A program made the translations under genes and the position numbers. 64,000 nt of DNA from Sporomusa acidovorans (GTDB lineage Bacteria > Bacillota > Negativicutes > Sporomusales > Sporomusaceae). The notes beneath the pieces are model-generated. The model did not search any database and was not told the DNA's origin. It saw only the letters and a program-made list of their open reading frames with translations. Of the stretch, positions 16,851 through 25,063 are shown in pieces. Position 1 is the stretch's first letter. Each line of letters starts with the position of its first letter. The stretch spans positions 1-64,000 of the forward strand of contig NZ_FNAM01000025.1 of NCBI RefSeq assembly GCF_900101845.1, given 5' to 3'.

Positions 16851-17270
16851 TTAGTCCTTTTTAGCATATTTGGCGTGTTCTTCCGTGAAAAATTTGTCGG
16901 CGTCTTCGCCGCAAATCAGACCCTTCAAACCTTCCTCCAGGTTATCGGCTTCCATAACACAAATCCAGCCTGCTCCATAGCAGTCGCTGTTTAACAGCTT
17001 CGGATTACCCGGTAATTCGGTATTGGCCTCAAGAATCTTGCCGGCTAAAGGCACCTGAATTTTCCCCGCCCATTTTCCTGATTGAATGGAACTCAGCGTT
17101 GCTCCGGCCGCCAATGTTTTACCCACCCGGGGAATCCGGATGAAGGTAATCTCCCCGGCCAACTTTTGCATAAAGTCGGTAATCCCAATACGAATCTTGT
17201 TTCCCTCCACTTTTACCCACGCATGATCATGCGTATAATATAAACTTTGCGGGCTATCATAAAGCGCCAC
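16851..17270 (-). CDS. GcvH-like lipoyl carrier protein, copy 1
   Basis: A 139-residue H-protein-like carrier: YYTHDHAWVKVEGNKIRIGIT, LAGEITFIRIPRVG, and lipoyl site IQSGKWAGKIQVPLAG with K66 as the predicted lipoylated lysine. It shares the GKW(A/V)G site with the copy at 13748 but is otherwise well diverged, so this is not a recent duplication. GTG start with AGGAGT upstream. Its C-terminus ends in a charged tail (EEHAKYAKKD). First gene after the palindromic repeat at 17.3 kb. Having two carriers fits either two partner enzymes or a donor/acceptor pair. Confidence 0.85.
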   Translation of the reverse strand: MALYDSPQSLYYTHDHAWVKVEGNKIRIGITDFMQKLAGEITFIRIPRVGKTLAAGATLSSIQSGKWAGKIQVPLAGKILEANTELPGNPKLLNSDCYGAGWICVMEADNLEEGLKGLICGEDADKFFTEEHAKYAKKD

Positions 17271-17295
17271 TTTGTTATCACTCCTATCGTAATAT

Positions 17296-17395
17296 AGTAT
17301 CCAATTTTACAGGCAGGGTGTTAGTACAAGCGGAAGTCAAGCGCCAGCGGTGGAGCGTTACTAACACCCTGACAGATGAAAATCTTTATTGGATT
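17296..17395. repeat. Palindromic repeat family, full copy 2
   Basis: Arms TACAGGCAGGGTGTTAGTA and TACTAACACCCTG enclose the core AAGCGGAAGTCAAGCGCCAG plus CGGTGGAGCGTT (17328-17359). The right end directly abuts the stop codon of the ligase-like gene at 17396. It lies inside the presumed long operon and may modulate read-through into the downstream lipoyl genes. Confidence 0.85.
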
Positions 17396-18493
17396 TCATC
17401 TAGCTAGTATCCAGTCGCTAAATATGTCCAGAAAAAGAGTTGCTTCGCCATCCTCCTGGTTTTGCGTCCACTTTTTTAGTGCCTGCGCAACAGCAAGCTC
17501 CTGCAAATAACAGCCGTTTAAAAATTGTGGCAGCGACTGAAGATTTACATTCTCCAGACATGAAAGTCCCTGAGATTCAAACTCAATAATCCGGTTGTTT
17601 TGCACAACCATAATGCCATAGCCGGAGCAGGGGCGGCCAAACCTGCCAGGGCAGCGGCTTTGGCCGTCAAGCGAAGATCTGATACACTGGGGAAAAGGAT
17701 GCAGCCGCACATAGGTTCCTTCGTTTATTTTTATTTGGCGGATCTTACTCCGTTTCCCGGGCAAATGTAAGAATTCCTGACTTGTTAGATAACCGGCTAT
17801 ACTGGCGGTGGCTTCTTTCATGTCCTCGGAATACACTCCCGGTTCCAGCTCCAGCCAGGCCGCAAAATGATCAGCCAGCTTTTTCTCCACTGCCTCAATC
17901 GCAGGCATATACCCCAATTCCTCACCCATGGTTGTTAAATATTTTTCCAGTGATAATTTTATCCACTCGCGATAACGACAACTGGCGGCATGGAGTACAT
18001 TGGCCATAACCGTGCGGTCAAACGCCAGTAAAATATTGCCGGTATAGACCGCGAAGCCATTTATGTCGCCGGCACCATTGCCGGAAATTTTTTTACCGTT
18101 AACAACAATATCGGCCGGCAGTTTAACCGCGGCGTTTATGCCAAAATCTGCTAAGGTTTTGATTGCCGGTTGGAGAAACCGGTGAAAAAACTGTTCTCTT
18201 TTACCTGTCAACAGCGGGTTGGTTGCCCGTAAAACAAGTTGAAAAAATAGCTGCCCCTCTGCCAGCAAAACCGTGCCGCCGCCAATATCCCGCCGAATCA
18301 GCGGGATATTATTTTCCTGGCAATACCGCTGGTCTAGTTCTTGCTGCAAATCATCATGCAATCCGAGGCAAACGCAGCGGGACAAGGGGCGGCAGAGTAC
18401 CAGCCCTTCCTGCCGCATTTGCGCCAGGGCATGATAGACGGCCTGTGTCTCATCCCAGGGTATAGCGCCCAGTCGATACAACTTCATCGGCAA
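17396..18493 (-). CDS. Lipoate-protein ligase-like protein, copy 3
   Basis: A 365-residue protein of the lipoate ligase family. RRDIGGGTVLL and NGKKISGNGAG carry the intact glycine motif and the catalytic lysine, so an active ligase or lipoyl/octanoyl transferase is expected. After about residue 250 there is a long C-terminal extension with four cysteines in LHPFPQCIRSS, SRCPGRFGRPCSGYG and LSCLEN, possibly a metal site; this extension is unusual. The start is TTG at 18493 (GAGG 6 bases upstream) or ATG at 18487, both overlapping lipB. Following lipB, it could load AcoC or a GcvH-like carrier. Confidence 0.78.
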   Translation of the reverse strand: MPMKLYRLGAIPWDETQAVYHALAQMRQEGLVLCRPLSRCVCLGLHDDLQQELDQRYCQENNIPLIRRDIGGGTVLLAEGQLFFQLVLRATNPLLTGKREQFFHRFLQPAIKTLADFGINAAVKLPADIVVNGKKISGNGAGDINGFAVYTGNILLAFDRTVMANVLHAASCRYREWIKLSLEKYLTTMGEELGYMPAIEAVEKKLADHFAAWLELEPGVYSEDMKEATASIAGYLTSQEFLHLPGKRSKIRQIKINEGTYVRLHPFPQCIRSSLDGQSRCPGRFGRPCSGYGIMVVQNNRIIEFESQGLSCLENVNLQSLPQFLNGCYLQELAVAQALKKWTQNQEDGEATLFLDIFSDWILAR

Positions 18494-19145
18494 AATTCAC
18501 CTCAAATATGTCGGCAAACTGGTTAAGTAAGGTCATACCAACCTCAGCAAGACTGACTTCGATGCCTAACTCCCGCATCGACACGACAGGCCGGTCCGTA
18601 ATCCCGCAGGGATTAATCATGTCGAAATAACTCATGTCAGGATTAATATTCAAGGAAAACCCGTGCATGGTGACCCAACTGCGCGCCCCAATACCAATGG
18701 CCGCTATTTTTCCTCGTTCAGTCCAGACACCTGTCAGCCCCGGTTCTCTAAAACTGTTTATCCGGTATTTGGCCAGCGTCCTGATAATAACTTCTTCCAG
18801 TTGGGTACTGTAATAATGCAGGTCTTGCCTGTATCCCCGCAGGTCCAGGATAGGATACCCAACCAGTTGACCGGGACCGTGATAAGTAATATCGCCGCCC
18901 CGGTCAACTTCAATCACTTCCAGCCCCCGTTTGCGCAGAACCTTGTCCGAAACCTTGATATTGTTCCTGCTGCCGCCGCGGCCTATGGTATATACCGGCA
19001 AGTGTTCAACAAACAACAGTGTGTCCTGCCCCGTGCCGCTGCGCCTTTTGGCGGCAAGTTCCTGTTGAAACTGCCAAGCTTCCTGATAGGGAAGCAGCCC
19101 TAAATGTAACAATTGGCAGGTTTTATAGCGTGTTTTATTTTTCAA
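18450..19145 (-). CDS. lipB: Octanoyltransferase LipB
   Basis: A 231-residue enzyme that moves the octanoyl group from acyl carrier protein to lipoyl domains, the first step of canonical lipoate synthesis. The signature RGGDITYHGPGQLVGYP, lysine region GKIAAIGIGARSWVTMHG and the catalytic cysteine in NPCGI are all present. The TTG start overlaps the DUF6506 stop (TTGA). With lipA three genes upstream it gives the acetoin dehydrogenase its own lipoylation supply. Confidence 0.95.
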   Translation of the reverse strand: MKNKTRYKTCQLLHLGLLPYQEAWQFQQELAAKRRSGTGQDTLLFVEHLPVYTIGRGGSRNNIKVSDKVLRKRGLEVIEVDRGGDITYHGPGQLVGYPILDLRGYRQDLHYYSTQLEEVIIRTLAKYRINSFREPGLTGVWTERGKIAAIGIGARSWVTMHGFSLNINPDMSYFDMINPCGITDRPVVSMRELGIEVSLAEVGMTLLNQFADIFEVNFADEVVSTGRYTLG

Positions 19146-19441
19146 AACAGCTCATCGCCGCTTTTACCGGCAAGCCCGGGATGGATATCAAACCGCACTA
19201 CCCCAACAACGGCTTTGTTGTTCGCAGCTTTTTTTACGGCAGCTACCCCTTCGTGGCCAAAACCGCCGCATAGTTCAATGGCGCCGATTCCTTGAGCAAC
19301 AAGTTCTTTTACTGTTGCTACCGCTGACAGGTAATCACTGACCCCGATAACCGTCAATTCTACCTGGGGCGTTGTTATCACCGACCGGTGTTGTTGACTG
19401 TTGGCCTCAGGGGCAATAAAAATAAAGGCCGCTTTCAGCAT
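19142..19441 (-). CDS. DUF6506 family protein
   Basis: A small protein of 99 residues (MLKAAFIFIAPEANSQQHR at the N-terminus) with the DUF6506 pattern, ending in GVVRFDIHPG. Function unknown. The start at 19441 follows a strong GGAGGG site; a longer frame to 19471 exists but lacks an RBS. It lies between lipA and lipB in the presumed operon and overlaps lipB by 4 bases, so a link to lipoyl or acetoin metabolism is plausible by context only. Confidence 0.7.
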   Translation of the reverse strand: MLKAAFIFIAPEANSQQHRSVITTPQVELTVIGVSDYLSAVATVKELVAQGIGAIELCGGFGHEGVAAVKKAANNKAVVGVVRFDIHPGLAGKSGDELF

Positions 19442-19543
19442 TTTTATCCCTCCTTCATTGCTATACAACATGCTAAAGATTTTGCCGATACACCGCCTGC
19501 CTGCGCCACCCAGCTTTTTGCCTGCGGAGTATAGGACAATAAA

Positions 19544-20434
19544 TTAAAGCATCCCGTTTTCCTTACTCATTTCGCTAAAAGAGAAATCGGCATGATAGGA
19601 ACTGCGGACCATCGGCCCTGCACTAACATGCAAAAAGCCCATCGACAACGCCTTTTGCCGCAGCCTGTCAAAAACAGCGGGACGGATATATTCCGCGACA
19701 GGTAAATGGTCCGGCGACGGACGGAGATATTGGCCCAGCGTCAGCATCTGGCAACCGGCCTGATATAAATCGCTCATCACGGCAACGACTTCCCCGATCC
19801 TCTCGCCCAGCCCCAGCATTAAACCTGATTTTGTCACGATCTCCCGGCTAGCCTGACGGGCCCGGCTAATAACTTCCAAAGAGCGGACATAACTGGCCTG
19901 GGGTCTGACAGACGAATACAGCCGGGGAACCGTTTCCATATTATGGTTTAGAATATCGGGTCCGGCCTGCAGCACTGTCTGCAACGCCGCCAGACTTCCC
20001 TGAAAATCGGGAATCAATACTTCAATACCAGCCTCCGGCAAATTTTTTCTTACGGCCTTGACCACGGCGGCAAACTGGCCTGCCCCGCCGTCGGCCAGGT
20101 CATCCCGGGTGACGGAAGTAATCACCACATGCCGGAGTCCTAAATGCTTAGCCGTAGCGGCCAGCATTGCCGGTTCGCTGTTATCAACCGCCGCGGGAAT
20201 TCCATGCGGCACCGCGCAAAAATGACAATTGCGGGTACAACTGTTGCCTAGAATCATAAACGTGCAGGTCTGTTTACTGAAACATTCACCGATATTGGGA
20301 CAATCAGCGCTTTCACATACCGTGTGCAGCCGGCCTTGATCTAACAATGCTTTCATCCTGTCAAGCGCGGCCGCCTCCGGGACAGGCAAAGTCAGCCAGG
20401 CTGGTCTGTCTGTGCGCATCGCCATAGCCGCCAT
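19544..20434 (-). CDS. lipA: Lipoyl synthase LipA
   Basis: A 296-residue radical SAM enzyme that inserts two sulfurs into protein-bound octanoyl. The auxiliary-cluster motif CESADCPNIGECF and the radical SAM motif CTRNCHFCAV are both intact, as is the C-terminal serine ligand region VRSSYHA. Length is normal. The ATG shares a base with the stop of the AhpD-like gene (TAATG), so it belongs to the acetoin operon. Together with LipB it is the canonical route, alongside the LipS-type route encoded 9 kb away. Confidence 0.96.
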   Translation of the reverse strand: MAAMAMRTDRPAWLTLPVPEAAALDRMKALLDQGRLHTVCESADCPNIGECFSKQTCTFMILGNSCTRNCHFCAVPHGIPAAVDNSEPAMLAATAKHLGLRHVVITSVTRDDLADGGAGQFAAVVKAVRKNLPEAGIEVLIPDFQGSLAALQTVLQAGPDILNHNMETVPRLYSSVRPQASYVRSLEVISRARQASREIVTKSGLMLGLGERIGEVVAVMSDLYQAGCQMLTLGQYLRPSPDHLPVAEYIRPAVFDRLRQKALSMGFLHVSAGPMVRSSYHADFSFSEMSKENGML

Positions 20435-20775
20435 TATTCAAAAGCGTCAAGCGCTTTCATAATCGTCGTTGACAAATAGGCCATTGCCGGTGAACCGCCA
20501 AAGGCAACTGCCACCGCCGCCGCTTCCAGAATTTCATCCCGGCTGGCGCCTTCGGCCAAGGCATTTTTAACATGAATGTTCATGCAGTATTCACAACGAA
20601 CGGCAAGCGCAATACCGATACCAATCAATTCCTTATACTTACGTTCCAGTTCTCCCTCGACATAAGCTGCCTGGTCCATCTGGACAAAGGCAGCCATTAA
20701 TTCCGGACTATCCGCCTGCAATTGATTCATGCCCTCTTGTAGTTCACTCAACAACTCCATGCTGTCTTCTGCCAT
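20434..20775 (-). CDS. AhpD-like carboxymuconolactone decarboxylase family protein
   Basis: A 113-residue all-helical protein with a redox CxxC: CEYCMNIH (C61, C64, H68), then an AxAFGGSPAMAY segment. This is the AhpD-type active site, not that of a true decarboxylase. In mycobacteria AhpD is reduced by the lipoyl domain of an E2 and passes electrons to a peroxiredoxin. Its place directly after acoC suggests it may likewise exchange thiol electrons with AcoC lipoamide (inference). RBS GGTGGGG upstream. Confidence 0.82.
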   Translation of the reverse strand: MAEDSMELLSELQEGMNQLQADSPELMAAFVQMDQAAYVEGELERKYKELIGIGIALAVRCEYCMNIHVKNALAEGASRDEILEAAAVAVAFGGSPAMAYLSTTIMKALDAFE

Positions 20776-20815
20776 TTTTTACCCCACCTTTTTTATTAAT
20801 AAATGTGACTCTTAT

Positions 20816-22009
20816 TTAAATAAAGATTCTATGCGGTTGTTCAATCAGTTTAATGAGTACTGCCAAAAACTCTGCTGCCGGCGCACCGTCAATCACGCGA
20901 TGATCAAAAGCGAGTGACAGCCCCATGATCGGCCTGATAACAATCTGTTCACCGGCTACAACCGGTTTTTTTACTGTCCGGCCAACGCCCAAAATAGCCG
21001 ATTCGGGTTGATTGATAATCGGTGTAAAGTAATCAACCGAACCATAACCTCCCAAATTGGTAACCGTAAACGTGCCTGCTGTCATTTCTTCAGGATCAAG
21101 CTTATTTTTCCGGGCGCGTTTGGCAAAATCCTTAATTTCCTTGCTTACGTCGGCGAGACTTTTCTTATTGGCATTCTTGACGACCGGAACGACCAAGCCA
21201 TCCGGAATGGCAATGGCCACACCGATGTTGATATCCTGCAAGACCAAAATTTCTTCACCATTTAATGTGGAATTGATTTTAGGATGTATTTCCAGCGCCT
21301 TGGCCACAGCCTTAACCAGAATATCGGTTACCGAAACTTTGTCGTTATCTTTAACGTCAGCATTGATCGTAGCGCGCAACGTCTGTAAGGCCGTTAAATC
21401 AACATCCGTATGGTGGGTAACCTTGGGGGCGATTGTCCAGCTGTTAGCCATATTCTCGCCAATGACCTGACGCATGCCTTCATACGGAATTACTTCAATG
21501 GTTGCGCGCCGATCCTTGGCAGCATTTTTATCCGCGATTGCCTGCTCAATGTCCTCTCTGACAATCCGCCCTTCCGGACCTGTTCCGGCAAGCTGGCTAT
21601 AATCAATGTCATTGGCCTCAGCCAGCACACGCGCAGCCGGTGAAATTTTAACCTTGGCGCCAGGCGCTTTCACGGTTGAGACTGTTACCGCCTTGCCGGC
21701 CGGCGCTTTGTCCGCCGCCGGAGCGGAATTACCGATATTGGCGGCTGCAATCAGCTCGCTGATATCTTCCCCGGTACTGCCGATAACGCCTAACAGACCG
21801 CCAACCGGTAGCTTGGCTTTTTTGGCCGCAATAATCTTCAGCAGTGTCCCGTCAGCGGGTGCTTCAATTTTATTGGAAATTTTATCAGTCATGACTTCCA
21901 ACAAAACATCGCCTTTTTTTACGGAATCGCCTTCATTTTTCAGCCACTTGCCGACAGTCCCTTCTTTCATGGACAAACCTAATTTCGGCATATTAATTGG
22001 TGTCGCCAT
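20816..22009 (-). CDS. acoC: Acetoin dehydrogenase E2, dihydrolipoamide acetyltransferase
   Basis: A 397-residue E2. Residues 1-75 are a lipoyl domain with the lipoylated lysine in EVMTDKISNKIEAPADG. Residues about 115-155 are the subunit-binding domain (ISPAARVLAEANDIDYSQLAG), and the C-terminal catalytic domain ends with the FDHRVIDGAPAAEFL active-site motif. It takes acetyl from the E1-bound acetoin cleavage product to CoA. The start at 22009 has AGGAGG 6 bases upstream; the frame extends further but overlaps acoX. The peripheral-subunit domain is retained, so an E3-type partner should exist somewhere, but none is in the window. Confidence 0.93.
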   Translation of the reverse strand: MATPINMPKLGLSMKEGTVGKWLKNEGDSVKKGDVLLEVMTDKISNKIEAPADGTLLKIIAAKKAKLPVGGLLGVIGSTGEDISELIAAANIGNSAPAADKAPAGKAVTVSTVKAPGAKVKISPAARVLAEANDIDYSQLAGTGPEGRIVREDIEQAIADKNAAKDRRATIEVIPYEGMRQVIGENMANSWTIAPKVTHHTDVDLTALQTLRATINADVKDNDKVSVTDILVKAVAKALEIHPKINSTLNGEEILVLQDINIGVAIAIPDGLVVPVVKNANKKSLADVSKEIKDFAKRARKNKLDPEEMTAGTFTVTNLGGYGSVDYFTPIINQPESAILGVGRTVKKPVVAGEQIVIRPIMGLSLAFDHRVIDGAPAAEFLAVLIKLIEQPHRIFI

Positions 22010-22034
22010 CATTGTCCTCCTCTTGACTATGTTT

Positions 22035-23042
22035 TCAATTATCTTTAATGCAACTGTAGCCTTGTGCAACCGCCGCCCGGAGGGCAGCAGCGGCATCGAC
22101 TACTTTAGGACCGTCAAAAGTCAATTGCACCTGCACCTTTTCGTCCTGACGGACTTCCACCTCGCGTTCACCGTCTAAAGCGATAACACAGGCTTCATTT
22201 ATTTCAATAACCTCACCGATCTTGATATACTTACCGTTTTGGATTGGCACACATTCAATCAACCCGGGGGCAATCGGCGCGCGGATCTGCAAACTTCCTG
22301 CGCCGATTGCAAGCTCAACCCCTCTGGCCTCTCCGGGTGTAACCGGCATGAAGTTGCCTACGATGGAAGATATGCCAATATTATGCGGCTCACCGCGAGT
22401 CACCAAAATACGCCGTATCTTGGCAACATCCCAAACTGCGCGGGAGCCAATAAACGTATCTTTCAGAACAACGGCATCCACAATAGCGCTATCAAGCGGC
22501 TGACCATTTTTGTAAATCACCAATTTTTTGCTGGGGTTGATCGCCGGTGCCGTCGCAACAAGTCCCCTGGCAACCACGGCTGCCGCCAAGCCGGCAATTG
22601 TCCCTTCAACTAATGTGGGAAACACATTATTAGTTCCCGTGGAAATAGGAAGAATGGGAACATCCCGGCAGCCTTTAGCCACAAGACGATTAGTGCCATC
22701 CCCGCCCAGAGTAATGATGCAGTTCACCCCGCTGCTGGCCATCGCGTCTGCCGCGTGAAAACTGTCCACCTGTGTCCCTGTCACACAAATATCCGCCGCG
22801 ACAAATTCCATGTCCGGCCGGTGCCGGCTGCAGATATTTTCCAACGCACCGGCAACAATCCCATAATACTCCGGCATATAAGTTACCTTTCTGACTCCCG
22901 CTGCGGCCAGACTTAAAATCACCCGCCGGACAATATTGACTTTTTCCAGATTATCCACAACCGTCCCGTAGGCCACAAGCCGCCTGATATCTTTACCCGA
23001 AGCCGGGTTGGCAATGATACCAACATGCCCCATACTTCCCAC
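22035..23042 (-). CDS. acoX: AcoX, ATP-NAD kinase family protein
   Basis: A 335-residue protein with the NAD/diacylglycerol kinase motif ITLGGDGTNR and an N-terminal GIIANPASGKDIRRL. AcoX occurs in acetoin dehydrogenase operons of many bacteria; its reaction is not established. It lies between acoB and acoC, 17 and 25 bases from each. The 3' coding end overlaps only a rejected longer frame of acoC. Confidence 0.88.
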   Translation of the reverse strand: MGSMGHVGIIANPASGKDIRRLVAYGTVVDNLEKVNIVRRVILSLAAAGVRKVTYMPEYYGIVAGALENICSRHRPDMEFVAADICVTGTQVDSFHAADAMASSGVNCIITLGGDGTNRLVAKGCRDVPILPISTGTNNVFPTLVEGTIAGLAAAVVARGLVATAPAINPSKKLVIYKNGQPLDSAIVDAVVLKDTFIGSRAVWDVAKIRRILVTRGEPHNIGISSIVGNFMPVTPGEARGVELAIGAGSLQIRAPIAPGLIECVPIQNGKYIKIGEVIEINEACVIALDGEREVEVRQDEKVQVQLTFDGPKVVDAAAALRAAVAQGYSCIKDN

Positions 23043-23059
23043 TCACCACCCTACGTTAC

Positions 23060-24028
23060 TTAAAACAGGCTTTTAACGGCAGCAATAATCTTTTCTTCAC
23101 TGGGAATTACGCTATTTTCCAATACCGGACTAAAAGGAATCGGTGTAAATGGCATCGCTACCCGTTTAATCGGCCCATCCAATAGATCCAGTCCTTCTTC
23201 GGCAACAAAAGCGGCAATTTCTCCGCCAAAGCCGCCTGTCTTAACCGCCTCATGGACAATGACCAATTTGCCGGTTTTTCCTACAGACTGTAAGATACTC
23301 TCGGTATCAAGCGGAACCAGGGTACGCGGATCAAGTACTTCGGCGGCGATTCCTTCCCGGGCAAGCGCCTCGGCTGCCGCCAGGGCTTTGTGAACCATCC
23401 AGGACCAGGCTATGATCGTAACGTCAGAGCCTTCTTTCTTGATGTCGGCTTTACCAAGCGGCACCATGTATTCGCCTTCCGGAACTTCCCCTTTAATGCC
23501 TAAAAGTTGTTTATGTTCAATATACACAACAGGATTATCATCACGTACAGCCGCCGCCATCAGGCCTTTGGCATCGGCCGGAGTTGACGGCATGACGGTT
23601 TTGATTCCGGGAATATGAGTAAACCAGGCTTCCATGGACTGCGAATGCTGGGCAGCCGCCCCCATGCCGGCACCGCAGGGTGTACGCAAAACCATCGGGA
23701 TTGTCGCTTTTCCGCCAAACATATATCTCATTTTGGCGGCCTGGTTAAACAACTCATCCATGCAGACACCCATAAAATCAACAAACATAATTTCGGCAAT
23801 CGGACGCAAACCTGCAGCAGCAGCCCCTACGGCGGCTCCAACTATAGCCGTCTCGCTAATCGGCGTATCGATCACTCTGCCGGGGAACTCCGCAACCAAC
23901 CCGCCTGTTACGCCAAAGCAGCCACCGAATTTTCCCACGTCCTCGCCCCAAATAAATACGTTTGGATCTCTTTTCAGTTCAACACGCATTCCATCCCGAA
24001 TAGCCTCGGCATATGTCATTTCCATCAT
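23060..24028 (-). CDS. acoB: Acetoin dehydrogenase E1 beta
   Basis: A 322-residue transketolase-like beta subunit of the thiamin diphosphate-dependent E1. It has EDVGKFGGCFGVTGGL, DTPISE and the C-terminal HEAVKTGGFGGEI segment typical of 2-oxoacid and acetoin dehydrogenases. It pairs with AcoA to cleave acetoin into acetaldehyde plus enzyme-bound acetyl. 22 bases separate it from acoA. Confidence 0.95.
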   Translation of the reverse strand: MMEMTYAEAIRDGMRVELKRDPNVFIWGEDVGKFGGCFGVTGGLVAEFPGRVIDTPISETAIVGAAVGAAAAGLRPIAEIMFVDFMGVCMDELFNQAAKMRYMFGGKATIPMVLRTPCGAGMGAAAQHSQSMEAWFTHIPGIKTVMPSTPADAKGLMAAAVRDDNPVVYIEHKQLLGIKGEVPEGEYMVPLGKADIKKEGSDVTIIAWSWMVHKALAAAEALAREGIAAEVLDPRTLVPLDTESILQSVGKTGKLVIVHEAVKTGGFGGEIAAFVAEEGLDLLDGPIKRVAMPFTPIPFSPVLENSVIPSEEKIIAAVKSLF

Positions 24029-24050
24029 TATGTCACCCTCTCCTAATTAG

Positions 24051-25007
24051 TTAACCTGCGTAAACATCTGTCAAAACATCTTCCGGATTGGGGTCCGGAC
24101 TTTCTTGGGAAAACTTAATGGCTGCCGCTATTTTGTCCTCAACCTTTGTCTTTATGGCCGCAATCTCCTGTGCATAGTTGATCTCAATAAGTTTTTTCTC
24201 AAATCTGGGTATCGGATCTTTCTTCAGCCATGCATCCTGTTCCGCCGGATCCTTATAGGCACCGGGGTCACCTTCAAAATGTCCGCGCCAGCGCCAGGTC
24301 TTGCACTCAATCAGACTGGGTCCGTCCCCTTTTCTCGCCCGTTTTACTGCCTCAGTCGCCGCTTCATAAACGGCTACAACATCATTGCCGTCAACCGTCA
24401 TCCCGGGTATCCCGTAAGCGGCGGCACGGTCGGAAACATCAGTTACCCGCATATGATCCCGTTGGCAATTGGAAATACCGTACATGTTATTTTCGCAAAC
24501 AAAAATAAGCGGTAATTTCCAGATAGAAGCCATATTCAAGGCTTCATGGAAGGTCCCCCGGTTGGAAGCGCCATCACCGAAAAAGCAAACCGTAACCGCA
24601 TCGGTTTGCTTATACTTGCAGGCAAATGCGGCCCCGGCGGCAATAGGCTGGCCGGCGCCCACAATCCCATTGGCTCCCAAAATGCCCAGTTCAATATCGG
24701 CGATATGCATGGAACCGCCTTTTCCCTTACAATAACCGGTGGCCTTGCCAAACAGTTCCGCCATCATTAAATCCACTTTGCCGCCCTTGGCGATTAAGTG
24801 TCCATGACCGCGGTGCGTACTGGTGATATAGTCCTTAACGTCTAAACTGCCGCAAACACCGGTGGCCACCGCTTCCTCACCAAGATACAGATGCACAAAC
24901 CCTGGCAGTTGATTGTCGGCAAACAGTTCCACGGCTTTACTTTCAAATGCTCTGATCGTCATCATGGTTTCATAAAAGCCAAGCAATTTCTCTTTCGTAA
25001 GTTCCAT
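24051..25007 (-). CDS. acoA: Acetoin dehydrogenase E1 alpha
   Basis: A 318-residue alpha subunit with the thiamin diphosphate motif GDGASNRGTFHEALNMA closing at ENNMYGIS, and an HRGHGHLIAKG active-site segment. The length and the acoX/Lin0512 neighbours identify it as the acetoin, not the pyruvate, enzyme. RBS GGGGAG upstream. Second gene after the sigma-54 promoter. Confidence 0.95.
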   Translation of the reverse strand: MELTKEKLLGFYETMMTIRAFESKAVELFADNQLPGFVHLYLGEEAVATGVCGSLDVKDYITSTHRGHGHLIAKGGKVDLMMAELFGKATGYCKGKGGSMHIADIELGILGANGIVGAGQPIAAGAAFACKYKQTDAVTVCFFGDGASNRGTFHEALNMASIWKLPLIFVCENNMYGISNCQRDHMRVTDVSDRAAAYGIPGMTVDGNDVVAVYEAATEAVKRARKGDGPSLIECKTWRWRGHFEGDPGAYKDPAEQDAWLKKDPIPRFEKKLIEINYAQEIAAIKTKVEDKIAAAIKFSQESPDPNPEDVLTDVYAG

Positions 25008-25063
25008 AATTCTCCCCCCATTTTCTCTTATGCTCTGAGCCTATAGATCCACTTGCGCTTAAC

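Noticed and set aside
13748-17270. GcvH-like proteins as part of glycine cleavage
   Set aside because: No GcvP, GcvT or Lpd is present, the lipoyl site is GKW rather than the usual VKA, and neighbours are oxidoreductase and lipoate genes.
20434-20775. Carboxymuconolactone decarboxylase as actual activity
   Set aside because: The CxxC-H signature is that of AhpD, and no aromatic catabolism genes are present.
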